A stretch of DNA of 20,795 bases from Acidobacteriota bacterium (GCA_020201365.1 JAIVGV010000012.1:1-20795), one strand, 5' to 3'; numbered from the stretch's first letter, positions 7,413-15,152 are shown. A program made the numbers and translations. Notes: generated from the sequence alone by a model not told the origin.

Positions 7413-7441
7413 ATTCTTGCCCACGGTCGGGCGGGTGTCAA
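7413..7441 (-). promoter_or_regulatory. Sigma70-like promoter of queE-queC
   Basis: Reverse-strand TTGACA (7436-7441, perfect) is followed after 17 nt by AAGAAT (7413-7418, 4 of 6 matches). Transcription would begin at about 7406, inside the distal heptamer array, so the queE leader of about 88 nt would consist mostly of the inverted heptamer element. Confidence 0.55.
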
Positions 7442-7491
7442 AGCGGGTTCGCGTCGCGTGTGACGCGGCGGCGCGCGGCCCGGTTTGGGTC

Positions 7492-7520
7492 TTGAAAAAA
7501 CGGGATCGTTGGAGTAGTGT
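7492..7520 (+). promoter_or_regulatory. Candidate promoter of the Ser/Thr kinase gene at 7619
   Basis: TTGAAA (7492-7497, 5 of 6) is followed after 17 nt by TAGTGT (7515-7520, 3 of 6). The predicted start is about 90 nt before the kinase ATG. It is divergent from the queE promoter. The -10 box is weak. Confidence 0.35.
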
Positions 7521-7618
7521 GCCGCCACAGCCCGCGCACCCGGCATCCGCCTCCCGGCGCGTCGGCGCGCTTTCTTGCGACGCTCCCTGCTGCTCCCGTT
7601 CTGAAGTCTCCCGAACTG

Positions 7619-10297
7619 ATGATCGGCACGACCATCTCCCACTACCGCGTCCTCAGTCTCCTCGGCGAGGGCGGCATGGGCGTGGTCTATCTCGCCGACG
7701 ACACGCGGCTCGACCGGCGCGTCGCCATCAAGCTCCTCTCCGCGCACGAGAACCGCAACTCGCGCGCGCGCTTCATGCGCGAGGCGCGCGCCGTCTCCGC
7801 GCTCTCGCACCCGCACATCGCCACCGTCTATGACTACGACGAGACAACGGACGGTCAGCCCTACATCGTCATGGAGTACGTCGAGGGCTCGACGCTCGCC
7901 GAGCTGCTGCAGGCGAGCGCGCTCACCATCCCGCGCGCCGTCGAGATCATCAGAGATGTCGCCGACGCGCTCGCCGCGGCGCACGCGCGCGGGGTCGTCC
8001 ACCGCGACGTGAAGCCGTCGAACGTCGTCGTCAACTCCGAGGGCGTCGTCAAGGTCCTGGACTTCGGGCTGGCGAAGATGCTGCGCGAGGAAGCCGCGCC
8101 GGCGGACTCGGAGGCGCGGACGATGCTGGCGTTGAAGACCGCGAGCGGGGTGGTCGTCGGCACGCCGCTCTATCTTTCGCCGGAACAGGTGGCGGACGCG
8201 CCCGTTGACGAGCGCAGCGATCTCTTCGCGCTCGGCGCGCTGCTCTACGAGTGCGTCACGGGGCGGCACGCGTTCGCGGGCAGAAACTTCTTCGAGATCG
8301 GCGCGCAGGTTCTCAACACCGATCCGCCGCCGCCCTCGCGCGTCAACCCGCGCGTGCCGCCCGCGCTCGACCGCGTGACGATGAAGGCGCTGGCGAAGCG
8401 ACCGGAAGATCGTTACCAGTCGGCGCGCGAGATGATGGTCGATCTCACGGCGGCGCTCGCCGCGCTCGGCAGCCGCGACGACTACCGCACGCAGCGGATG
8501 TCCGCCCACGCGAAGCACACGAAGGGCTCGATCTCGGCGACGCTCCGGAGCGTCACCGACACGCTCAGCCGCCCGCGCCTCTCGATCACCTCCGCGGCAA
8601 TCGCCGTCGCTGTCGTCGGCGTCGCGCTGTGGCTCGTCATGCGCGCCCGCCGGGTCGAGGCGCCGCGCGCCGCGCCGACCGCACAGGTGCTCAAGCTGAC
8701 GAACGTCGGCAACGTCAGCGTCGCCGCGCTCTCGCCCGACGGGAAGTACGTCGCGGAGGTGACGGACGACGGCGAGCGGCAGGCGCTCGTCGTCACCGAT
8801 CACGGCAACGGCAGCTCGGCGACGATTGCCCCCGCAGACAAGTTCGACTACCTCGGCGTCGCCTTCGAGCCTTCGGGCGATCACCTCTACTTCGTCCGGC
8901 GCGAGCCGGACGGCGTGGCGCGCCTCTACCGCGTGCCGTTCCTCGGCGGCGTCGCCACGCGCCTCGTCGAGGGCGTGGACGGAGCCGTCGCCGTCTCGCC
9001 CGACGGCGGGCGGCTCGCCTTCGTGCGCTACGACAAGGCGAAGGGCGTTTACGCGCTCGTCGTCGCAGACGCGCGCACGCTCGCCGAGACCGTGCGCGCG
9101 ACGCGCGAGGGCGACGCCGACATTGTGACGGACTGCGTGGCGTGGTCGCCCGACGGGCAGCGGCTCGTCTTCGCGGCGGGGAGCTGGGAGGGCGGCTACC
9201 ACACGGACCTCTTCGAGACGGGCGCGGCTGAGGGCGCGGAGCAGCCCGTCAGCTCGCGGCGCTGGTTCCTCGTCTTGCAGGTCGCGTGGCTGCCGGGCAC
9301 GCGCTCGCTCGTCGTCAGCGCGGCGGAGCGCCCGGTCAGCCCCTTGCAGCTTTGGAGGATCGAGCGCGACGGGGGGAGCGTCCGGAGGATCAGTAACGAC
9401 ACGGACGACTACTCGCGCCTGAGCGTCTCAGCCGATGGCGCGAAGATCGTCGCGGTGCAGAGGAGGAAGGTCTCGCAGGTGTGGGTCGCGGCGGCGAATG
9501 ACGCGGCGCGCGGCAGGGCGGTCGCGTCGGTCGTCGGTCTCAGCTACGGGCTCGCGTGGACGCCCGGCGGCCGTGTCGTCTTCTCCTCGATGACCGGCGG
9601 CGACCTCGACATTTTCAGCGTCAACGCGGACGGTTCGGACAGGCGACAGTTGACCGTCAACGCGGGCGACAACTACCACCCGGCCGTCTCGCCCGACGGT
9701 CGCTACGTCTATTTCTCCTCGGACCGCTCAGGCGCGTTCGACCTCTGGCGCATGAACGCCGAAGACGGCGGCGCGCCCGCGCAGCTCACGAACGGCGGCG
9801 GCGACTTCTACCCGTCCGTCTCGCCCGACGGCAGGTGGATCATCTACGACCACGAGAGCAAGGGGACGATGACCTTGTGGAAGGTGGACGCGGGCGGGGG
9901 CGCGCCGCAGCAGTTGACCACGCGGTACGCGCACATACCCGCCGTCTCGCCGGACGGCAAGTACGTCGCCTGCCGCTACATCGTCGGCGCGAACGAAGAA
10001 GGTGTGGCGGTGCTGCCGTCCGCGGGAGGCGAGCCCGTCCGCGTGCTGCACGTCCCGGCGCTCGATGGACAGCAGGTGCGCTGGACGCCGGGGCAGCAGG
10101 CGCTCACCTACATGGACGCGCGCGGCGGCGGCTATAACCTCTGGAGTCAGCCGCTCGCGGGCGGCGCGCCGAAGCAGCTCACGGCCTTCGCGGGCGAGCG
10201 CATCTTCGCCTACGACTGGTCGCCCGACGGCAGACAGCTCGCGGTCGAACGCGGCGCGCTGCTGAGCGACGTGGTGGAGATCACGAACTTCAGGTGA
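7619..10297 (+). CDS. Membrane Ser/Thr protein kinase with C-terminal PD40/TolB-like propeller
   Basis: 892 aa. A cytoplasmic eukaryotic-type kinase phosphorylates Ser/Thr on unknown targets; its C-terminal propeller probably senses or binds in the periplasm. Kinase motifs: GEGGMG (16-21), VAIK with K38, HRDVKPSN (D130 catalytic), DFG (148-150) and GTPLYLSPEQ (181-190). One membrane helix lies at about 324-341. From about 355 to the end there are repeated blades with SPDG signatures such as LSPDGKYV, VSPDGGRL, VSPDGRYV and VSPDGRWI. ATG 7619 (MIGTTISHYRVLSLLGEGG) starts at the normal distance from the Gly loop. An upstream in-frame start at 7517 would add 34 Pro/Arg-rich residues without family character. 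No SD is visible at either. The 3' end converges on the small gene at 10311 with a 13-nt gap and no terminator. Confidence 0.93.
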   Translation: MIGTTISHYRVLSLLGEGGMGVVYLADDTRLDRRVAIKLLSAHENRNSRARFMREARAVSALSHPHIATVYDYDETTDGQPYIVMEYVEGSTLAELLQASALTIPRAVEIIRDVADALAAAHARGVVHRDVKPSNVVVNSEGVVKVLDFGLAKMLREEAAPADSEARTMLALKTASGVVVGTPLYLSPEQVADAPVDERSDLFALGALLYECVTGRHAFAGRNFFEIGAQVLNTDPPPPSRVNPRVPPALDRVTMKALAKRPEDRYQSAREMMVDLTAALAALGSRDDYRTQRMSAHAKHTKGSISATLRSVTDTLSRPRLSITSAAIAVAVVGVALWLVMRARRVEAPRAAPTAQVLKLTNVGNVSVAALSPDGKYVAEVTDDGERQALVVTDHGNGSSATIAPADKFDYLGVAFEPSGDHLYFVRREPDGVARLYRVPFLGGVATRLVEGVDGAVAVSPDGGRLAFVRYDKAKGVYALVVADARTLAETVRATREGDADIVTDCVAWSPDGQRLVFAAGSWEGGYHTDLFETGAAEGAEQPVSSRRWFLVLQVAWLPGTRSLVVSAAERPVSPLQLWRIERDGGSVRRISNDTDDYSRLSVSADGAKIVAVQRRKVSQVWVAAANDAARGRAVASVVGLSYGLAWTPGGRVVFSSMTGGDLDIFSVNADGSDRRQLTVNAGDNYHPAVSPDGRYVYFSSDRSGAFDLWRMNAEDGGAPAQLTNGGGDFYPSVSPDGRWIIYDHESKGTMTLWKVDAGGGAPQQLTTRYAHIPAVSPDGKYVACRYIVGANEEGVAVLPSAGGEPVRVLHVPALDGQQVRWTPGQQALTYMDARGGGYNLWSQPLAGGAPKQLTAFAGERIFAYDWSPDGRQLAVERGALLSDVVEITNFR

Positions 10298-10310
10298 GTC
10301 GCCCCGCCGA

Positions 10311-10529
10311 CTACTGACCACACTTCGGGGGCTGGCGGTCGCAGTAAGCCACCTGGAAGTCGTGGCGGAAGTCGTCGCCCTTGCCCCCGGGGAGGTCAAC
10401 GTAGTCGAGCAGTTCGAGCGTGAGCCTGAGCAGGTCGCCGTTGTTCGCGCCCAGGTTTCTGATCAGGAGATCGAGCTTGTGCTCAAGCTCGGAGACGCGC
10501 CTTTCGAGATCGCCGCTGTGTTCAGTCAT
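10311..10529 (-). CDS. Small protein of unknown function (72 aa), N-terminal coiled coil
   Basis: I do not recognise it. The N-terminal half (about 7-27, LERRVSELEHKLDLLIRNL) has heptad spacing of Leu/Val and is probably a short oligomerising coiled coil. The C-terminal half contains LLRLTLELLDYVDLPGGKG and ends with YCDRQPPKCGQ, two cysteines six residues apart. There is no signal peptide or membrane helix. The gene is supported by one of the better SD sequences in the window (GAGGTG at 10535-10540, 5 nt before ATG) and by a candidate promoter at 10666-10694 that gives a leader of about 130 nt. It is divergent from the sigma-factor gene and convergent with the kinase gene. Confidence 0.72.
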   Translation of the reverse strand: MTEHSGDLERRVSELEHKLDLLIRNLGANNGDLLRLTLELLDYVDLPGGKGDDFRHDFQVAYCDRQPPKCGQ

Positions 10530-10576
10530 CTTCTCACCTCGTCTTGTTGATGGGTTGAAAGCCGCCGGTATGACGA

Positions 10577-10605
10577 GTCACCGCCGCAGGGCGGCGCGCC
10601 GTGAC
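10577..10605. promoter_or_regulatory. Hairpin in the leader of the 72-aa gene
   Basis: Outer arms GTCAC (10577-10581) and GTGAC (10601-10605) enclose inner arms CGCCGC (10582-10587) and GCGGCG (10591-10596) with a 3-nt loop; a 4-nt bulge separates the arms on one side. It lies within the predicted leader, about 50 nt before the start codon. There is no T-run, so it is not a simple terminator. Confidence 0.4.
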
Positions 10606-10665
10606 GGGTCTCGCGTCGGATGCCGTGCGTGATCTGCGAGATCGAGGGTCGAGTTTGCGGGCGCG

Positions 10666-10694
10666 AGCTTATGCCCGCACCCCGCTTTTGTCAA
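10666..10694 (-). promoter_or_regulatory. Candidate promoter of the 72-aa gene
   Basis: Reverse-strand TTGACA (10689-10694, perfect) is followed after 17 nt by TAAGCT (10666-10671, 3 of 6; CATAAG at shorter spacing is an alternative). It lies in the 245-nt divergent region between the small gene and the sigma-factor gene. Confidence 0.45.
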
Positions 10695-10774
10695 TCGGAC
10701 TTTGCGGCGTCGCGCGGCGGCGGCGTGGTAGCATACGGCGCGGCGGGCGAAAGCAGCATCGAACCCCCCGGACG

Positions 10775-11725
10775 ATGACGGCGAAGGCGACAGAGAACGA
10801 CGAACTCGTGCGCGCGTGCGCCGCGCGTCTCGTCGCGCGCGCGGCAGACGCGCGGCGGCTCGACGCCGACGCCCTCGCGCCGCGCGTGCGCGCCGCCGTC
10901 GAGAAGTACGTGCTGCGCGACGAGTCAGACGCTTCGGCTGAGCGCGTCGCGAAGTTTGTTGACGGCTTGCGCGCCGACGATCTCTGCCTCGTCGTCGCGT
11001 GCGAGCGCGGCGACGAGCGCGCGTGGGACGATCTCATCAACAGTTTCCGCGCGACCGTCACGTCCGCCGCGCGCGCCTCGAGCGCGAACGAGGAGGCGGC
11101 GGAGGAGCTGGCGCAGTCGGTCTGGGCGGAGCTCTACGGCTTGCGCGCGGACGCGGCGGGCGCGGCGCACGGCAAGCTCGCCTACTATTCCGGCTGCGGG
11201 AGTCTCGGCGGCTGGCTGCGCGCCGTCGTCTCGCAGCTCGCAGTTGATCGCCACCGCAAGAGCGCGCGGCTCGTGCAGACCGAGGAGGACGCGGACTTCG
11301 ATCGTCTCGCGCAGGAGCCGACGGCGGGCGAGGACGGATTCCAAGTCGCCGCCGCGCCCGACCCTGAGTCCGCGCTCGCGCGCTCCGAGATGTCGAACGC
11401 CTTGCACCGCGCGCTGGCGCGCGTCGTCGCACAGCTCGCGGCGGAGGATCGTCTGCTCGTCAAGCTCTACTACTTCGACGGGCTGCGGCTGCGCGAGGCG
11501 GGCGCGGTGCTCGGCGTGCACGAGGCGACGGCGAGTCGGCGTCTGACGCGCCTGCACGCGGAGATACGCGAGGGCGTCGAGAAGATTCTGACCGAAGAAC
11601 TCGGCTGGACGCCGAAGGAGGCGCGGCGCGCGCTCGCCGAATCCGCCGAGCACACGGACGCAGACCTCTCGCCGCTGCTCGCGGGCGAGCCCACGACGGA
11701 GCAGCGCGAGGAGCTTTACGAGTGA
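10775..11725 (+). CDS. RNA polymerase sigma factor, ECF-like with N- and C-terminal extensions
   Basis: 316 aa; directs RNA polymerase to a stress or envelope regulon (inferred). Sigma region 2 spans about 72-165 (WDDLINSFRATVTSAARA, then the AQSVWAELYG helix and GSLGGWLRAVVSQLAVDRHRK, the -10-contacting region). Region 4 spans about 208-268, with a helix-turn-helix at LREAGAVLGVHEATASRRLTRL (239-260). It is longer than a typical ECF sigma (about 190 aa): some 70 residues precede region 2 and about 45 follow region 4. ATG 10775 was chosen because the first recognisable helix follows directly and the upstream in-frame extension is unlike the rest; no SD is seen. The gene at 11929 encodes a zf-HC2 anti-sigma factor and is its probable partner. 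Confidence 0.87.
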   Translation: MTAKATENDELVRACAARLVARAADARRLDADALAPRVRAAVEKYVLRDESDASAERVAKFVDGLRADDLCLVVACERGDERAWDDLINSFRATVTSAARASSANEEAAEELAQSVWAELYGLRADAAGAAHGKLAYYSGCGSLGGWLRAVVSQLAVDRHRKSARLVQTEEDADFDRLAQEPTAGEDGFQVAAAPDPESALARSEMSNALHRALARVVAQLAAEDRLLVKLYYFDGLRLREAGAVLGVHEATASRRLTRLHAEIREGVEKILTEELGWTPKEARRALAESAEHTDADLSPLLAGEPTTEQREELYE

Positions 11726-11928
11726 GGCTCGCGACGAACGGGAGAGGGCTCGCGGCGGCGGGGGAAGCGGCTCGAGTCTCGGCGTGACGAGCGCAAGATC
11801 GAGCCGTCCCGCGCGTTCTGAAATCGGCGCGAAGTGTGCGAGTCGTTCGCGTGCGAATGTCGGGGGCACTGGTTCGGGCGGAATCTGAATTCGGTTGAAG
11901 TAAGTATCGTCTCCGCGAAGAGAGTTTG

Positions 11929-13362
11929 ATGAAGCCTGAGTTCGACAGGGAGATTGACGCGCTGCTGCGCGGACGCGCGCGGCGCGCCGACGTGCGCGCG
12001 GGAGACGGCGCGGACGCTCCCTCGCGCCGCGCGGCGGGCGGGGGCGCGCGCGACGGTCGTTTGAACGAGCGCGACGCGGCGCGGGCGCAGCACCTCGACG
12101 CCGACGAGCTGTCGTCGTTCGCCGAGCACGCGCTGCCCGACGCGGCGCTCGCTCGCTACGCGGCGCACCTCGCCGACTGCGACGACTGCCGCCGCGCCGC
12201 GACAACGCTCGCGCTCGCCGCGAACGTCGCCGTCGCGCGCGAAGAGGGGGAAGTGAGCGCGTCGCGCGAAGCGGTGAGCGGACGCGGCGCGGCGGCGTCG
12301 AAGGTCTCGGCGGCGACTTGGCGCGGGCGCGTGGCGGCGTGGCTCGCGCCGGGCGCGTGGCGCTACGCGATGCCGGTCGTCGCGCTGCTGTGCGCCGGCG
12401 TCGTCGCGCTCGTCGTGATGCGGAGCGTGCCGCGCGAGAAGTTGGGGATGGCGAACGGCGGCGGCGCGCGGCAGATCGCGGAGACGAACGAGCAGGCGCG
12501 CGCGGCGAATCACGCGGAGGGCGCGGGGCAGCCGTCCGCGTCGGACGCGGTGCAGAATCAGGGCAACAGCGGCTTCGTGAACCCGGAGGCGGGGGCGACG
12601 AACAACACGGGCACGACGAGCGCGCCGGGCGCGGCGTCGAACGAGAACGCGCGGCGCGAGGTCGCGGCGAACAGGCAACTCGACAAGGTCGAGTCGGAGT
12701 CGCAGGTCGGCGGTGCCGTCGCAGGGTCGCCCTCCGTGTCGCCCGCCGTCGCGCAGCAGCGCGCGGACGAGCCGTCGCCAAAGTCCGTCGCCGCGAACGC
12801 GCCCGCATCGCCGTCCGCAGCGATGCCGATGGTCATGCCGGCGACGCCGACGCCGTCGCCCGTGCCGCTGCCGCCCGCGTCGAACGCCGACGAGATCGCT
12901 TTGAAGGACGCGCGCACAGAGAGCAAGAACGAGACGGCGCGCGAGGAGTCGCAGACGAAGACGCGGCGCGCGGCGCGCAAGGGGGAGGCGGCGGGCGGCG
13001 GGGCGGGTCGCGCGGCGTTGAGCGCGGGCGCGGCTCCCGCCGCGCCGCCGGAGGCGAACGCGGCGGGAGCGTCCGCGAAGAGGTCGCAGCCCTCGAACGG
13101 ATCGGACGACGCGAAGTCGAAGGGCGATCGGGAGAGAACGTCGTCGGAGACGCGCGCGGCCGGCGGGCGGCGCTTCCGCAAAGACGGCGGCGCTTGGGTT
13201 GACGCCGCCTACGGCGGGCAGGCGACGACCGTCGTGCGCCGCGGCTCGGAGCAGTACCGCGCGCTCGTCGCGGACGAGCCGGAGATCGGTCGCATCGCCG
13301 ACGCGCTCGGCGGCGAGGTCGTCGTCGTCTGGAAGGGGCGGGCTTACCGGATAAAGCAGTGA
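11929..13362 (+). CDS. Transmembrane zf-HC2 anti-sigma factor with periplasmic tail
   Basis: 477 aa. The cytoplasmic N-terminal part carries the anti-sigma zinc-finger signature H80-x3-C84-x2-C87 (HLADCDDC), preceded by DELSSFAEHALPDAALARYAA. One membrane helix lies at about 147-164. A very long Ala/Ser/Pro/Glu low-complexity periplasmic linker (about 170-410) ends in a compact C-terminal segment (about 412-477) with RRFRKDGGAWVDAAYGG, GSEQYRAL and VVVVWKGRAYRI. It probably holds the upstream sigma factor inactive and releases it on an envelope signal. ATG 11929 follows GAAGAGAG; TTG 11926 is an in-frame alternative adding one residue. The 203-nt gap after the sigma gene shows no clear promoter or terminator. 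Confidence 0.85.
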   Translation: MKPEFDREIDALLRGRARRADVRAGDGADAPSRRAAGGGARDGRLNERDAARAQHLDADELSSFAEHALPDAALARYAAHLADCDDCRRAATTLALAANVAVAREEGEVSASREAVSGRGAAASKVSAATWRGRVAAWLAPGAWRYAMPVVALLCAGVVALVVMRSVPREKLGMANGGGARQIAETNEQARAANHAEGAGQPSASDAVQNQGNSGFVNPEAGATNNTGTTSAPGAASNENARREVAANRQLDKVESESQVGGAVAGSPSVSPAVAQQRADEPSPKSVAANAPASPSAAMPMVMPATPTPSPVPLPPASNADEIALKDARTESKNETAREESQTKTRRAARKGEAAGGGAGRAALSAGAAPAAPPEANAAGASAKRSQPSNGSDDAKSKGDRERTSSETRAAGGRRFRKDGGAWVDAAYGGQATTVVRRGSEQYRALVADEPEIGRIADALGGEVVVVWKGRAYRIKQ

Positions 13363-13364
13363 AA

Positions 13365-13388
13365 GGGCGACAAGCGACGGGTGACAAG
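13365..13388 (+). repeat. Degenerate heptamer array upstream of the CoA-ligase promoter
   Basis: GGGCGAC, AAGCGAC and GGGTGAC in exact 7-nt register, then a partial AAG. It begins 2 nt after the anti-sigma stop codon. It is inverted relative to the array at 13464-13498, with which it shares an 11-bp perfect inverted repeat: GACGGGTGACA at 13376-13386 and its complement at 13471-13481. Confidence 0.65.
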
Positions 13389-13394
13389 TTTTAG

Positions 13395-13425
13395 TTGCGC
13401 TTCCCGCCACAACCTCGGTTAGAAT
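13395..13425 (+). promoter_or_regulatory. Candidate promoter of the CoA-ligase gene
   Basis: TAGAAT (13420-13425) matches the -10 consensus at 5 of 6 positions. The best -35 is poor (TTGCGC at 13395-13400, spacing 19). The predicted start is near 13432, leaving a leader of about 73 nt. The candidate lies between the two heptamer arrays. Confidence 0.35.
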
Positions 13426-13463
13426 CACGCCGCCCGATCCGGCTTTTCAATTCAGCCTTAGTC

Positions 13464-13498
13464 TCTGACCTGTCACCCGTCACCGTTCACCTGTCACG
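13464..13498 (+). repeat. Degenerate heptamer array in the CoA-ligase leader
   Basis: A partial unit TCTGACC is followed by TGTCACC, CGTCACC, GTTCACC and TGTCACG in exact 7-nt register. On the opposite strand the units read as variants of GGTGACA. The array ends 6 nt before the ligase ATG and no SD lies between. Confidence 0.7.
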
Positions 13499-13504
13499 GC
13501 TCTC

Positions 13505-15082
13505 ATGATCTTCCGCGGCTCATACCCCGAAGTTACGATCCCAGGCACAGCCCTCGCCCCGTTCGTGCTCGCGCGCGCGCGCGAACTCGGCGCGAAGCCC
13601 GCGCTGGTTGACGGCGTGACGGGTCACGTCGTCACTTACGCGCGCTTGGAAGAGTCCGTGCGGCGAGCGGCGGCGAGCCTCGCGGCGCGCAGGCTTCGTA
13701 AGGGCGACGTGCTCGCCATCCTCAGCCCGAACACCGTCGAATACCCCGTCGCGTTTCTCGCCGCCGCGCTCGCGGGCGGGGTGGTCACGACGATCAACCC
13801 GCTCTGCACTTCGGAAGAGGTCGCGAAACAACTTGCGGACTCGCGCGCCGAGTACCTCGTCGCCGCGCCCGCGCTGCTTAGTCGGGCGAGGGACGCGGCG
13901 GCGAGTCTGTCTCTGCGCGAGCTGTTCGTCTTCGGCGAGGGCGAGGGCGCGACGCCGTTCGCGGAGTTGTACGGGTCGGACGGGCGGGCGCCCGACGTGG
14001 AGATCGATCCGCGCGAGGATTTGGTGGCGCTGCCGTATTCGAGCGGGACGACGGGCGAGTCGAAGGGCGTGATGCTGACGCACCGCAACATCGTCGCCAA
14101 CCTGCGGCAGATCGAGGGGACGGATCACTGTCGCGGCACGGACACGCTCGTCTGCGTGCTGCCGATGTTCCACATCTACGGCATCACCGTGATCATGAAC
14201 TTCGGTCTCTCGCAGGGCGCGACGGTCGTCGTGCTCCCGCGCTTCGAGTTGGAGTCGTTCCTCTCCGCGATGGAAGCGTTCCGCGTGACGATGGCGCACG
14301 TCGTCCCGCCGATCATGCTCGCGCTCGCCAAGCACCCCGCGGTCGCGCGCCACGATCTTTCAAGTCTGCACACCGTCTTCTCCGCCGCCGCGCCGCTCGG
14401 CGAGCCGCTCGCGCGCGAAGTCTCGGAGCGTCTCGGCTGCCTCGTCATGCAGGGCTACGGCATGACGGAGACGGGACCCGCGACGCACATGGCTCCGCAC
14501 GATCCGGGAAAAGTGAAACTCGGATCGGTGGGCTTACCCGTGCCGAACACCGACTGCAAGATCGTTGACGTGGCGACGGGCGAGGAACTGGGCGCGAACG
14601 CCGAGGGCGAAATCTGCGTGCGGGGACCCCAAGTGATGAAGGGCTATCTGAACCGACCGGACGCGACGCAAGCGACGATTGACGAGGAGGGCTGGCTGCA
14701 CACGGGCGACATCGGCTACGCCGACTCGGAAGGTCACTTCTTCATCGTGGATCGCAGGAAGGAGCTGATCAAGTACAAGGGCTTTCAGGTCGCGCCCGCC
14801 GAACTCGAAGCGCTGCTCCTCACGCACCCCGCGGTCGCGGACTGCGCCGTCGTCCCCGCGCCCGACGAAGAGGCTGGCGAAGTGCCCAAAGCGTTCGTCG
14901 TGCTCAGAGCCGAGCGCGAGGCGACTCCCGAAGAGCTGCTCGCGTTCGTCGGCGCGCGCGTCGCGCCGCACAAGAAGATCAGGCGCGCCGAGTTCGTCGA
15001 ACAGATTCCGAAGTCGCCTTCCGGCAAAATCCTCCGCCGCCTGCTCGTCGCGCGCGAGCGCGGCGCGCGCCAATCATCCTAG
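13505..15082 (+). CDS. AMP-forming acyl-CoA ligase, 4-coumarate-CoA-ligase-like
   Basis: 525 aa, full length for the adenylate-forming family. It activates a carboxylic acid with ATP to an acyl-adenylate and transfers it to CoA. Visible: P-loop YSSGTTGESKG (178-188), A4-type segment MFHIYG (221-226), GYGMTETG (317-324), GEICVRG (368-374, nearly the plant 4CL box II), YLNRPDAT (381-388), HTGDIGY (399-405), the hinge and adenylate-binding region DRRKELIKYKG (416-426) and the catalytic Lys K508 in KSPSGK. Substrate is not determinable: an aryl-propenoic acid or a medium/long-chain fatty acid are both possible. ATG 13505 has no SD; it lies 6 nt after a heptamer array. The gene is convergent with the TPR gene at 15153 and appears to stand alone. 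Confidence 0.93.
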   Translation: MIFRGSYPEVTIPGTALAPFVLARARELGAKPALVDGVTGHVVTYARLEESVRRAAASLAARRLRKGDVLAILSPNTVEYPVAFLAAALAGGVVTTINPLCTSEEVAKQLADSRAEYLVAAPALLSRARDAAASLSLRELFVFGEGEGATPFAELYGSDGRAPDVEIDPREDLVALPYSSGTTGESKGVMLTHRNIVANLRQIEGTDHCRGTDTLVCVLPMFHIYGITVIMNFGLSQGATVVVLPRFELESFLSAMEAFRVTMAHVVPPIMLALAKHPAVARHDLSSLHTVFSAAAPLGEPLAREVSERLGCLVMQGYGMTETGPATHMAPHDPGKVKLGSVGLPVPNTDCKIVDVATGEELGANAEGEICVRGPQVMKGYLNRPDATQATIDEEGWLHTGDIGYADSEGHFFIVDRRKELIKYKGFQVAPAELEALLLTHPAVADCAVVPAPDEEAGEVPKAFVVLRAEREATPEELLAFVGARVAPHKKIRRAEFVEQIPKSPSGKILRRLLVARERGARQSS

Positions 15083-15152
15083 CGAACTCCCAGGCGCGCA
15101 CCCGCGACGACGCGCCGCGCGCCGCCGCGGCGGGCGCCCGTGCCGACGCCGA

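Noticed and set aside
7517..7618. Upstream start for the kinase, adding 34 residues
   Set aside because: The added residues are Pro/Arg-rich, unlike kinase N-termini, and the candidate -10 box overlaps this start. ATG 7619 fits the family.
7319..9202. Upstream extension of the queE frame to 842 aa
   Set aside because: The frame is open only because of high GC. The extension runs antisense through the kinase gene; recognisable QueE sequence begins at about 7318.
11879..11911. ECF-type promoter before the anti-sigma gene (GGAAT ... CGTC)
   Set aside because: The two motifs are about 23 nt apart; the usual spacing is about 16-17 nt.
10925..13428. Long minus-strand open frames (up to 627 aa) opposite the sigma and anti-sigma genes
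   Set aside because: They are dominated by Arg, Ala and Pro, have no recognisable domain, and lie antisense to genes with clear sigma and zf-HC2 motifs.
15083..15152. Bidirectional terminator between the convergent ligase and TPR genes
   Set aside because: The gap is GC-rich with several possible short stems, but no clean stem followed by a T-run on either strand.
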